The notes under the pieces were generated by a model, which did not search any database, was not told where the DNA came from, and worked only from the letters and a program-made list of their open reading frames with translations. DNA of 15,294 nucleotides from Microcaldota archaeon (GTDB lineage: Archaea; Micrarchaeota; Micrarchaeia; Micrarchaeales; Micrarchaeaceae). The stretch lies in NCBI GenBank assembly GCA_021793035.1, contig JAJYTM010000011.1, positions 1 through 15,294 of the forward strand, written 5' to 3'. Each line of letters starts with the position of its first letter. Position 1 is the first letter of the stretch. The translations under genes and the position numbers were made by a program. Below, piece by piece: positions 7,432-13,193 of this stretch.

Positions 7432-7491
7432 AAATTCATCACCATTTTATATTAAACTACCTTAATTTATCCTTTATTAACTCATTGTTTA

Positions 7492-7510
7492 ATTAGATTT
7501 GGAATCTAAT
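7492..7510. repeat. Perfect 8-bp inverted repeat with TGG loop
   Basis: ATTAGATT (7492-7499) and AATCTAAT (7503-7510) flank TGG. It lies about 60 bases upstream of the methyltransferase start, so it could be an operator for the restriction-modification operon or the end of the transcript arriving from the nuclease pseudogene. The rest of 7440-7706 is AT-rich, and I see no gene in it. Confidence 0.35.
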
Positions 7511-7706
7511 CTGAACGCATATATCATGTCCTAATTTTTAATATTTTAGTATTGTTATTTTAATAAAAAAGCTACAGCTAACAATAATTCGTTCTCTTGT
7601 CATAGTATATATCAAAGACCACGGGCTTGTTTGTATAGCGTTAGCCACGCATATTTTAATACTTTTATTAAAATATAAATTTATATACTTTTGTATAACT
7701 ACCACG

Positions 7707-8137
7707 TTATTGCCTTTCAAATTTTTGATACCATTTCTGTCTTAATGATGCTATATATAATGCAGGATTTAAGTATTTAAGATATTTCTCTGCCCGTTCA
7801 ACATTTGGCTCTAAAGTACCTCTATCTGTAATAGCATAGCAATCACTGCTTCGGGCTTTATCTACACTATCTTCTGGAAGCTTTTCCATTTTATCAAGCT
7901 ATGATGGTCATATTCCACTGCTACATGGAACTTGCCTTCCCTAGCTACTGTGTCTATTCTTCCAACCCTTCCGGAACCGTCCTTAAGCTTGTAAATTGGA
8001 TATTCCCTTGTTGTGTAGAAACTGTTCTCCCTAAATGTATGTTCTATTTAATCTACTGTTTCATTATGTGATACTCTCGGATTGGCATTAAATTCTATTT
8101 CATTAATTATGCCTGTAATTTTATCTTGTAAATTCAT
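7707..8137 (-). pseudogene. Decayed PD-(D/E)XK-like nuclease
   Basis: Starting at ATG 8137, the reverse frame reads MNLQDKITGI and onward, meets TAA at 8050-8048 (codon 30), continues in the same frame with clear protein character, and meets TAG at 7864-7862 (codon 92). A shift to another frame near 7840 then recovers AITDRGTLEPNVERAEKYL and ends at 7707. Between the stops, GRIDTVA (D62) and VAVEYD (E75) followed by lysines (IKWKSFQK) resemble a PD-(D/E)XK active site. Two nonsense codons and one frameshift make it non-functional unless recoded. Its start overlaps the end of the EVE-domain gene by 17 bases, so it was the last gene of that operon. Confidence 0.7.
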
Positions 8138-8621
8138 TTTGCCCTCCTTCCATAAGCTTTTTGACAATATTAAAATCCTCTTCAGTTAACCTTATTATAG
8201 AAACTTGTAGATACTGATTCCATGTTTTGCCTTTATCTGCTATAAACGATATGCTATCTATTGGATTTGGATTATTGTGTTCTGCTTTTCCACTGTTTTC
8301 TACAGTAGAATATGATATCTTTATTGGGTTCGTTGGTTCTAGTAACATTTCGAATTTAATTCTATATGGAAATAGAAATAGTTCTCTGCCCTTTTTCCAA
8401 CCAATATCCTCTTCGCTATAAAATACGTCTCCTTGAAATTGTATTAATGCTTGAAAGTAACCACCATGCGTATAAACAACTGCCTTGTCTCCTTCATTCA
8501 TGAAGTCTTTCATTGTTATATAATACCTTGCATCCATTCCCCATACCCTATTATCTTTACATATTTTCCAATTCTCCTTAGATGTTGAAATACACCAGAA
8601 TCTCACATAGGCACCTTTCAT
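8121..8621 (-). CDS. EVE-domain (PUA-like) protein
   Basis: This 166-aa protein resembles the EVE domain, a PUA-like fold related to YTH that reads modified bases in DNA or RNA. Features seen are RFWCIST at 7-13, W18, the RVWGMD segment at 25-30, the NEGDKAVVYTHGG turn at 42-54, and a strand pair ending in FLFPYRIKFEML. EVE domains are often tied to restriction of modified DNA, and the adjacent decayed nuclease fits that pattern. Its ATG overlaps the stop of the upstream membrane protein gene (ATGA), indicating translational coupling. The assignment rests on overall pattern rather than on an invariant catalytic motif. Confidence 0.65.
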   Translation of the reverse strand: MKGAYVRFWCISTSKENWKICKDNRVWGMDARYYITMKDFMNEGDKAVVYTHGGYFQALIQFQGDVFYSEEDIGWKKGRELFLFPYRIKFEMLLEPTNPIKISYSTVENSGKAEHNNPNPIDSISFIADKGKTWNQYLQVSIIRLTEEDFNIVKKLMEGGQNEFTR

Positions 8622-9049
8622 ATTTTTATTAAATAATACTGATCTTTATTTCCAGTAATCCTTTTTATTTCATTTAATATTTCTTCTTCGTAGCTTATCC
8701 ACGTTATAGGAATATTGTATTTCTCTTTCTTCTCAGCATTTGCCAATATGGCATCTCCCCTAGCGTTTGTTTGTATTTCGTAACCTATTCGCTCATTGTC
8801 AGCCCACATGTACTTCTTTCTGGCTTTCTTGTCCACTGGATAAGCTACAAGGTCTGGAGCATCGCTCTCCTTTGGTTTTGAATTGTAAAGAGTATAGGCT
8901 AGGCAAGCAGCAAGGAAAGCAAGGAAGAAGAGCACAGCCCAGCCGTGCACAAAGAAGAAAAGGAAGAAGCTTAGAAGCACAGATAAGATAAAGCCACCTA
9001 AAATTGCCTCAAGCGTACCCAGCCTTTCCCTAGGCTGCTTCACCTCCAC
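8618..9049 (-). CDS. Small membrane protein, function unknown
   Basis: This 143-aa protein has two hydrophobic helices at about 14-33 and 36-55, separated by a short turn (HGW), with a basic N-terminus. It is followed by a soluble tail of about 85 residues rich in lysine and glutamate. I do not recognise the family. The start is GTG at 9049, with GTG 9043 as an alternative; no ATG is available. It is the first gene of a three-gene leftward operon, overlapping the EVE gene by four bases. Its membrane part is less AT-rich than its tail, so the gene may be mosaic. A membrane partner beside an EVE protein suggests a defence role, but this is only an inference from context. Confidence 0.6.
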   Translation of the reverse strand: MEVKQPRERLGTLEAILGGFILSVLLSFFLFFFVHGWAVLFFLAFLAACLAYTLYNSKPKESDAPDLVAYPVDKKARKKYMWADNERIGYEIQTNARGDAILANAEKKEKYNIPITWISYEEEILNEIKRITGNKDQYYLIKI

Positions 9050-9122
9050 GAGAGCACCGATACTATTTGGGGAGAAAGAATTTAAGATGTTTTATTATTT
9101 GCCACTAATTTTCTTAAATATT

Positions 9123-9130
9123 TTTATACT
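9123..9130 (+). promoter_or_regulatory. TATA box of the small nuclease-like gene
   Basis: TTTATACT starts 34 bases before ATG 9157, so the transcript would have little or no leader. Confidence 0.45.
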
Positions 9131-9156
9131 TTTCGGCTTCATAATAAAATGTTTTC

Positions 9157-9597
9157 ATGAGCAAAAAAAGTAAACAAACTATAAATTCAAATTTAAGTTC
9201 TGAATTTTATGTAGCTTCTTTACTTTTCAGAGCAGGGTACGTAGCAACTATTACTTTTGGAAACACTAAACAGGTAGATATTATTACATATGATCCTAAA
9301 ACCAAAAAGAAAGTAACAATCGATGTTAAAGGTTTAAAGAACACTACAAACTGGGTTATGCCTAAAAAACTCGTAAGAGATAAACACCACTTCTATATCT
9401 TAGTAACATTCAAAAATAAATTTAACAACTTTAATTTAGCACCTGAATTTTATGTAGTTCCTGCTTTTGATGTCAAAAAATTAAGAAGAAGTTGGACCGG
9501 TAGAAAAGATGTAAAGGGCATACCTTATAAACTGATAAAAAATCAAGAAAAATATAAAGGTGAAAATGGGTTAAAACTTTTATTTGAGAAAAATTAG
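9157..9597 (+). CDS. Small PD-(D/E)XK-like protein
   Basis: This 146-aa protein follows a widespread small-protein pattern: an N-terminal helix with E16 (SSEFYVASLLFRAGY), then GNTKQVDII with D41, then VTIDVKG with D56 and K58, and later PEFYVVPAFDV. This is the PD-(D/E)XK arrangement in which the central glutamate is replaced by aspartate (DVK). The family is found in many prokaryotes without a settled function; a nuclease or nuclease-derived DNA-binding role is inferred. It is the only clear rightward gene in the element, lacks a recognisable partner gene, and is AT-rich like the restriction-modification genes. A TATA box upstream supports the start. Confidence 0.65.
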   Translation: MSKKSKQTINSNLSSEFYVASLLFRAGYVATITFGNTKQVDIITYDPKTKKKVTIDVKGLKNTTNWVMPKKLVRDKHHFYILVTFKNKFNNFNLAPEFYVVPAFDVKKLRRSWTGRKDVKGIPYKLIKNQEKYKGENGLKLLFEKN

Positions 9598-9668
9598 TTT
9601 TTAAACAATAATATATGGTTCTTTGGGCTAAATATCTATATAGAGTATATTTTTCGTATTTCGTATCG

Positions 9669-9699
9669 GAGCAGGCCTAAATAGTAAAAATGCCTGCTC
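9669..9699. terminator. Hairpin between convergent genes
   Basis: GAGCAGGC (9669-9676) and GCCTGCTC (9692-9699) form a perfect 8-bp stem with an AT-rich 15-base loop. It lies between the stop of the nuclease-like gene and the stop of the leftward 40-aa ORF, so it could end transcription from both sides. Confidence 0.4.
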
Positions 9700-9740
9700 A
9701 GAAATCCTCGATAGCTATAGTATTTCAGAGATTTCTAATG

Positions 9741-9863
9741 TTATGGTACTGGAATGCTAGCTAATGCGGGCAATATCTTGAAGAATGCTACGTAGAGGAT
9801 TATGGCTGCCACTGAAATGCCTATGGCAAATTTTACCAGATCTGTTTGGTCCGTTTTTATCAC
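9741..9863 (-). CDS. 40-aa single-helix membrane protein
   Basis: A reverse-strand frame from GTG 9863 to TAA 9743-9741 encodes a polar start (MIKTDQTDLVKF), then a hydrophobic helix of about 18-20 residues beginning AIGISVAAIILYVAFF, then a proline-rich end (LPALASIPVP). An in-frame TAG just upstream fixes GTG as the only usual start. GAGGGGTG overlaps it as a possible ribosome binding site, and TTTATAAACA at about 9909-9900 on this strand is well placed as a TATA box. Base composition is closer to the host than to the restriction genes. I do not recognise the family. Confidence 0.55.
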   Translation of the reverse strand: MIKTDQTDLVKFAIGISVAAIILYVAFFKILPALASIPVP

Positions 9864-10095
9864 CCCTCGTCGGATTGCCTACACCCCACACCTAAGCAAA
9901 TGTTTATAAATCTATATTTATATAGACTTATGGGTTATCTACTTAGGAAGCTAGTGTTTCTACTTTAGTCCCGGCGATTCTAATATAGTTTTAGATTGAA
10001 AAATTTCAAAAATTTGACTCTTTTTTTAATATACCTTTGTAAAGTTTTTTATACTTGTATAAAATTATCTACTTATTACAGGCACGTTTTTCCTT

Positions 10096-10365
10096 TTAGC
10101 CCAGCTCTATCGCTTGCTTCGCTCGCTCAAGAGGGGCGCGCCACAAATGGCTTAAGCTTGCAACCAAGCAGTACTTTGGAGGATAAGGAAGCTGCGCTTC
10201 AAGCTCCGCTTTTAAATGCTCGTATGTAAATGTAGTGCTGTTTTCGCACGCAAGACTTTTTACAAATTGCAGCTCCGCCCCGCAATCGCACCCAGACCCG
10301 CTTGCGGGCTTGTCGCCTAAATTTCTCTCGATTTCTTGATAAAACTTCTTTTGGAAAGAAGTTTT
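10096..10365 (-). pseudogene. 3' part of the ORF split by the att site
   Basis: Reading leftward from the right att core, 89 codons (10365-10099) are open to TAA at 10098-10096 with no start codon at the front. The text begins KTSFQKKFYQEIERNLGD and ends SHLWRAPLERAKQAIELG, with a CDCG pair in the middle. It is in the same frame as GAIPAES of the core, so in a circle it would follow directly on the 5' part at 5410-5276. GC content is higher than in the restriction genes. The product is unrecognised. A forward frame at 9996-10229 overlaps this stretch but has low-complexity text and is taken as its shadow. Confidence 0.65.
10341..10365. repeat. Perfect 11-bp inverted repeat abutting the att core
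   Basis: AAAACTTCTTT (10341-10351) and AAAGAAGTTTT (10355-10365) flank TGG. The last base is also the first base of the att core and the tRNA discriminator position. It could be a tRNA terminator, a recombinase arm site, or both, and it lies within the 3' part of the split ORF. Confidence 0.5.
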
Positions 10366-10386
10366 GGACTCTGCGGGAATCGCACC
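10365..10386 (-). repeat. Right att core (attR) within tRNA-Ala
   Basis: Identical over 22 bases to 5275-5296 and in the same orientation. It covers the T-loop to discriminator part of the tRNA-Ala gene, which is a common attachment region for archaeal integrative elements. Confidence 0.8.
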
Positions 10387-10436
10387 CGCGGCCTTCTCGT
10401 TGCGAACGAGACGCTCTGCTGCTGAGCTAAGAGCCC
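10365..10436 (-). tRNA. tRNA-Ala (anticodon CGC)
   Basis: The cloverleaf is complete: a 7-bp acceptor stem GGGCTCT/AGAGTCC containing G3-U70, the alanine identity pair, D-stem GCTC/GAGC, anticodon stem TCTCG/CGAGA with loop TTCGCAA, T-stem GCGGG/CCCGC and discriminator A. No intron is present. Two conserved tertiary positions are unusual: the D-loop AGCAGCA has A at position 18, and the T-loop TGCGATT has G at position 55. A TATA-like AAATATAT (10458-10451 on this strand) lies about 22 bases upstream. The 3' half is shared with the left att core. CCA is not encoded and would be added by the enzyme of the adjacent gene. Confidence 0.88.
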
Positions 10437-10469
10437 GGTTGAATGCATAGATATATTTCTAAAAAGCAC

Positions 10470-10477
10470 ATATAAAG
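10470..10477 (+). promoter_or_regulatory. TATA box of the CCA-adding enzyme gene
   Basis: ATATAAAG begins 28 bases before ATG 10498, which fits leaderless transcription. The tRNA-Ala promoter lies in the same 60-base divergent gap. Confidence 0.6.
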
Positions 10478-10497
10478 TTTCCTATCGAAATACCAGT

Positions 10498-11910
10498 ATG
10501 GCTAGGAGTAAAAAGAGCGGCATTGAGAAGGCAAAGACCAAAGGCTCTGCTTCGATAGAAGCCATAACGGAGCGCGTGCTCAAGGACGTAAAGCCCAGTC
10601 CCGAAGAGATAAGGATAACTACGGATCTGGCAAACGGCCTGATGGCAAGGATAAAGCAGGCGGCGCCGAAGGATGTAGAGATCATACTTGCAGGATCGGT
10701 CGCCAGGGGCACGCAAGTGCGTGGAAATTCCGACATAGACATATTTCTCCTGTTCCCTAGAGGCATGGAAGAGAGGAAGATGGAAAGGCTCGGGATAGAA
10801 ATTGCCAAGAAGATAGTCAACAAAAAGAAGAACGAGCGCTTTGAAATAAAATATGCGGAGCACCCATACCTGAAGCTCATCATGGGTGATGAGGGCATCA
10901 AGGCGGACATAGTTCCGGCCTTCAAGATAGACGATTCAAAGGACATGGGATCCGCAGTCGACAGGACTCAGCTGCATAACAACTTCGTAAACTCCAACCT
11001 GAGCATGCATCAGCGGGACCAGGTGCGCGTGCTGAAATCATTCCTGAGGTTCCACAATGTTTATGGCGCAGAGGCCAAGACTGAAGGATTCTCAGGCTAC
11101 CTGTGCGAACTGCTCATACACCAGTACGGCTCTTTCCAAAAGCTAGCAGCGGCTTTCTCCGACCTGAAGCTTCCTCTGTGCCTTAATCCAGTAGACAGGA
11201 GCGAGATACCAAATCCGGACATATTCAAGAAGTTCAACTCTAACTTCATAGTGCTTGACCCGACTGACAGCGGCAGGAACGTAGCGGCTGGCCTCTCAAA
11301 GACTTCGTTGATGCGATTTGTGCTGGCATGCAGGATATTGCTTTCCAATCCCACTATCAAGTACTTCTACGGAGCGGAATACAGCGAAGAGCATGCATCT
11401 GCGAAGCTCGATGCAGTGGCCAAAGCGCTTGGAGCTGAGATGCATGCGCTGCTATTCGTGATACCGGACATATCAGAGGAGGTGATCTGGCAGCAGCTCA
11501 AGAAGCTCGAGAAGCAGATATCTGGCAGGATGCGTGAGAATGGCTTCGGGCCGCTGCTTTCGATAGGAGGCATGCAAGGCAACAAGGCTGCGATATTATT
11601 CCTGACCAATGGCTACCGCATGGGCTCAGTAGTAAAGAAAGGGCCTTCAGCACTGATGCGTGGTGCCTCTACAGCATTCATCAAAGCGCATCCGAAATCC
11701 GTCATGTACGTAGAAGGGGAATCGATTTCGCTGATAGAAAAAGCTACATATGCAGGACCGGCTGACTTGCTCAAATATATGTTGCATGATAAGAGCTTTG
11801 CCTTCCCTTCATACCTTGGCAAATCCAAGGCCAAGCACGTAGAGGGCAGGATGCCCGAGGATTACGCCAAAATGCTGTACCGCAGGTATGTCGAGATAAC
11901 TGCCATTTGA
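10498..11910 (+). CDS. cca: Archaeal CCA-adding enzyme (tRNA nucleotidyltransferase, class I)
   Basis: This 470-aa enzyme adds or repairs the CCA end of tRNAs using CTP and ATP without a nucleic acid template. The nucleotidyltransferase core shows AGSVARGT (65-72) and the DID pair D79 and D81, with a third carboxylate D137 in ADIVPAF. The archaeal class I signatures EGFSGYLCELLI and DPTDSGRNVAAGLS follow, and the tail and body domains fill the C-terminal half. It is slightly longer than typical family members because of a basic N-terminal extension of about 20 residues. ATG 10498 is supported by the TATA box 28 bases upstream. Its divergent neighbour is a tRNA gene that lacks an encoded CCA. 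Confidence 0.95.
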   Translation: MARSKKSGIEKAKTKGSASIEAITERVLKDVKPSPEEIRITTDLANGLMARIKQAAPKDVEIILAGSVARGTQVRGNSDIDIFLLFPRGMEERKMERLGIEIAKKIVNKKKNERFEIKYAEHPYLKLIMGDEGIKADIVPAFKIDDSKDMGSAVDRTQLHNNFVNSNLSMHQRDQVRVLKSFLRFHNVYGAEAKTEGFSGYLCELLIHQYGSFQKLAAAFSDLKLPLCLNPVDRSEIPNPDIFKKFNSNFIVLDPTDSGRNVAAGLSKTSLMRFVLACRILLSNPTIKYFYGAEYSEEHASAKLDAVAKALGAEMHALLFVIPDISEEVIWQQLKKLEKQISGRMRENGFGPLLSIGGMQGNKAAILFLTNGYRMGSVVKKGPSALMRGASTAFIKAHPKSVMYVEGESISLIEKATYAGPADLLKYMLHDKSFAFPSYLGKSKAKHVEGRMPEDYAKMLYRRYVEITAI

Positions 11911-11918
11911 ACGCTCTT

Positions 11919-12509
11919 TCAGAGCCCGATATTGTTTTCGCCTATGAATCTGAGGAAATGCTTCATCATATCCTTTTTCGCCCTGAGTGCGCCTATGTCT
12001 TTTGGCATAGGTGCTCCATTGATGCCCTCATTGCGCCCAATAAGCCCTGCCAGGTATCTGGCAAGCCTGCCTTTTTCTTCAGCAGTCTCCACTTCGAATG
12101 AAAGCCTGCATGCCTTCGACGCATTGATGCCGCAATAATCCAGGGCTTCTGATATGATGTTCTCCTTTATCTTTGCCAGGCCATAGCCCCTGCCTTTCTG
12201 CCGCGCATACAGCACCTTTGGTTTTGCGCGTACTGTGACACAGATGTCCAGCTTCAGGCGCATGTCCTGCACCATATGGCCGACTATTGCAACGTTCTCC
12301 CTTTTTGCACTGGCGAGCTCTTTCTTGACTGCTGCATTGAGCTTCTTCAAGTCTGCAACCAGGGTGCCGTCTCTGTCCATGCTGGAATACGCCTTGTACT
12401 CCCTCGCTACGCTGCCTATCTCGATTATCCTGAGATTTTTGCACCTTCGCTTAAGGGTCTTGGCGAAGGCGCTTTTCCCGCTAGCCGGAGAGCCTGTTAT
12501 GCCAATCAG
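11919..12509 (-). CDS. AK6/Fap7-like kinase without a canonical start codon
   Basis: The frame encodes a P-loop GSPASGKS immediately after LIGITG, then EIGSVARE, an HMV segment, DICVTVRAKP..LYARQKGRGY, and KIKENIISEALDYC. These match the AK6/Fap7 family, a broad-specificity adenylate kinase and ATPase that helps mature the small ribosomal subunit. Its normal start just precedes the P-loop, but here no ATG, GTG or TTG lies in frame between the upstream TGA (12545-12543) and the P-loop. The coordinate given uses CTG 12509. The other option is ATG 12546, which overlaps the upstream stop as ATGA, with a one-base indel near GGGTAATTGG. About 35 residues extend beyond the core at the C-terminus. 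It converges with cca, with an 8-base gap. Confidence 0.7.
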   Translation of the reverse strand: MIGITGSPASGKSAFAKTLKRRCKNLRIIEIGSVAREYKAYSSMDRDGTLVADLKKLNAAVKKELASAKRENVAIVGHMVQDMRLKLDICVTVRAKPKVLYARQKGRGYGLAKIKENIISEALDYCGINASKACRLSFEVETAEEKGRLARYLAGLIGRNEGINGAPMPKDIGALRAKKDMMKHFLRFIGENNIGL

Positions 12510-12542
12510 TATGCCCGCTATCCAATTACCCTTGAATCGAGG

Positions 12543-13142
12543 TCATAGGCCTGCAATCATCGCTGATGCGGCGTCGAGAAGGCCTAGAAGCTCAGCGCGG
12601 CTGTCCTGCATGGATATTACGTCGCTGTCAGGCAGGTATACGTTTATGGTGTAGTTCTTAGGGCCGCTGAAGAACCAGTTGCCTATCAGGCTGTTATCGT
12701 ACTGTGTTGTAAAGTCTGCAATCATGGTGGAACTGGCTGCAATCTTTTCTATGAGCGCAAGCACGTCGCTTCCCGCAGAATCTACTGATATGACTTCTTC
12801 TTTTGTATCGTCCCTGTCTATCGAAACCGGCACTATGAATGGCACGCGGTTCTGCTTTGCCTGCATTGATATGCTCTGCGCAAGCTGCTTCGTCACAGAA
12901 TCAGCTTTGGTGAGGTTGTCGTCAAGCTCCTGCTTCTGCGCTGACATCTTCGACAGGGCCTGGTCCATGTACACGTTGACGTCGTCCGCCATGCTCTTTA
13001 TGGTGTTTTGTATATTTGGATCGGAGGAGAAGCTCTCCGGGTCGGTCAGCAGGTCGCGCAGGGACATCTTGTATTTCTTGCCTATGCTCTTGTCTATGTT
13101 ATCGATCACAAAATCAGTATAGTCACTCCATAGGTCAGCCAT
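12543..13142 (-). CDS. Hypothetical helical protein upstream of the AK6-like kinase
   Basis: I do not recognise this 199-aa protein. It has no signal peptide or membrane segment. The first half is mostly helical and charged, with a possible coiled-coil stretch at about 55-95 (MDQALSKMSAQKQELDDNL and following). The second half has strand-like segments (VPFIVPVSIDRDD and NYTINVYLPDSD) around a helix, and the end is helical. AAAGGTG lies five bases before ATG 13142. It is the first gene of a leftward pair: the kinase frame begins directly after its stop, in the same reading frame. It diverges from the DUF357-trm1 operon. Confidence 0.65.
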   Translation of the reverse strand: MADLWSDYTDFVIDNIDKSIGKKYKMSLRDLLTDPESFSSDPNIQNTIKSMADDVNVYMDQALSKMSAQKQELDDNLTKADSVTKQLAQSISMQAKQNRVPFIVPVSIDRDDTKEEVISVDSAGSDVLALIEKIAASSTMIADFTTQYDNSLIGNWFFSGPKNYTINVYLPDSDVISMQDSRAELLGLLDAASAMIAGL

Positions 13143-13146
13143 TAAA

Positions 13147-13187
13147 ACACCTTTATAATAATATTAAAGAACAAATATAAAAGGTGT
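13147..13187. promoter_or_regulatory. Symmetrical divergent promoter with mirrored ribosome binding sites
   Basis: ACACCTTTATA (13147-13157) and TATAAAAGGTGT (13176-13187) form an inverted repeat with one unpaired base. On each strand the arm near the gene gives AAAGGTG, five bases before the leftward ATG and seven before the rightward ATG. On each strand the arm far from the gene gives a TATA-like sequence at a plausible distance from the opposite start. Confidence 0.55.
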
Positions 13188-13193
13188 GCTTTT

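Larger units (their letters stand above)
5275..10386. mobile_element. Integrated element at tRNA-Ala, about 5.09 kb
   Basis: A perfect 22-bp direct repeat of the tRNA-Ala(CGC) 3' end bounds this segment. The right copy is part of the intact tRNA gene, and the left copy is not part of a foldable tRNA. Most of the interior is clearly more AT-rich than the flanking genes and carries restriction and nuclease genes, two of which belong to a PD-(D/E)XK group. Joining the two copies into a circle of 5,090 bp rebuilds an interrupted ORF, an independent sign that the segment was once circular. I see no tyrosine or serine recombinase inside. It is either mobilised by an enzyme encoded elsewhere or a decayed remnant. 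Confidence 0.8.

Noticed and set aside
7538..7720. Reverse ORF of 60 codons upstream of the methyltransferase
   Set aside because: AT-rich with no domain or clear ribosome binding site; it overlaps the end of the nuclease pseudogene.
10114..10131. SHLWR in the split ORF as a tyrosine recombinase HxxR box
   Set aside because: Apart from H-x-x-R, the surrounding residues do not fit the family, and no upstream arginine box or downstream catalytic tyrosine is visible. The match falls by chance rates.
9996..10229. Forward ORF of 77 codons at the right end of the element
   Set aside because: Its 3' half is the complement of the split reverse-strand ORF, and its 5' half is AT-rich intergenic DNA. 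The reverse frame has better protein character and a frame match to the left end.
10284..10293. Third partial copy of the att core (AATCGCACCC)
   Set aside because: Only ten bases match, and they are explained as codons of the split ORF. The flanks are unrelated to the tRNA.
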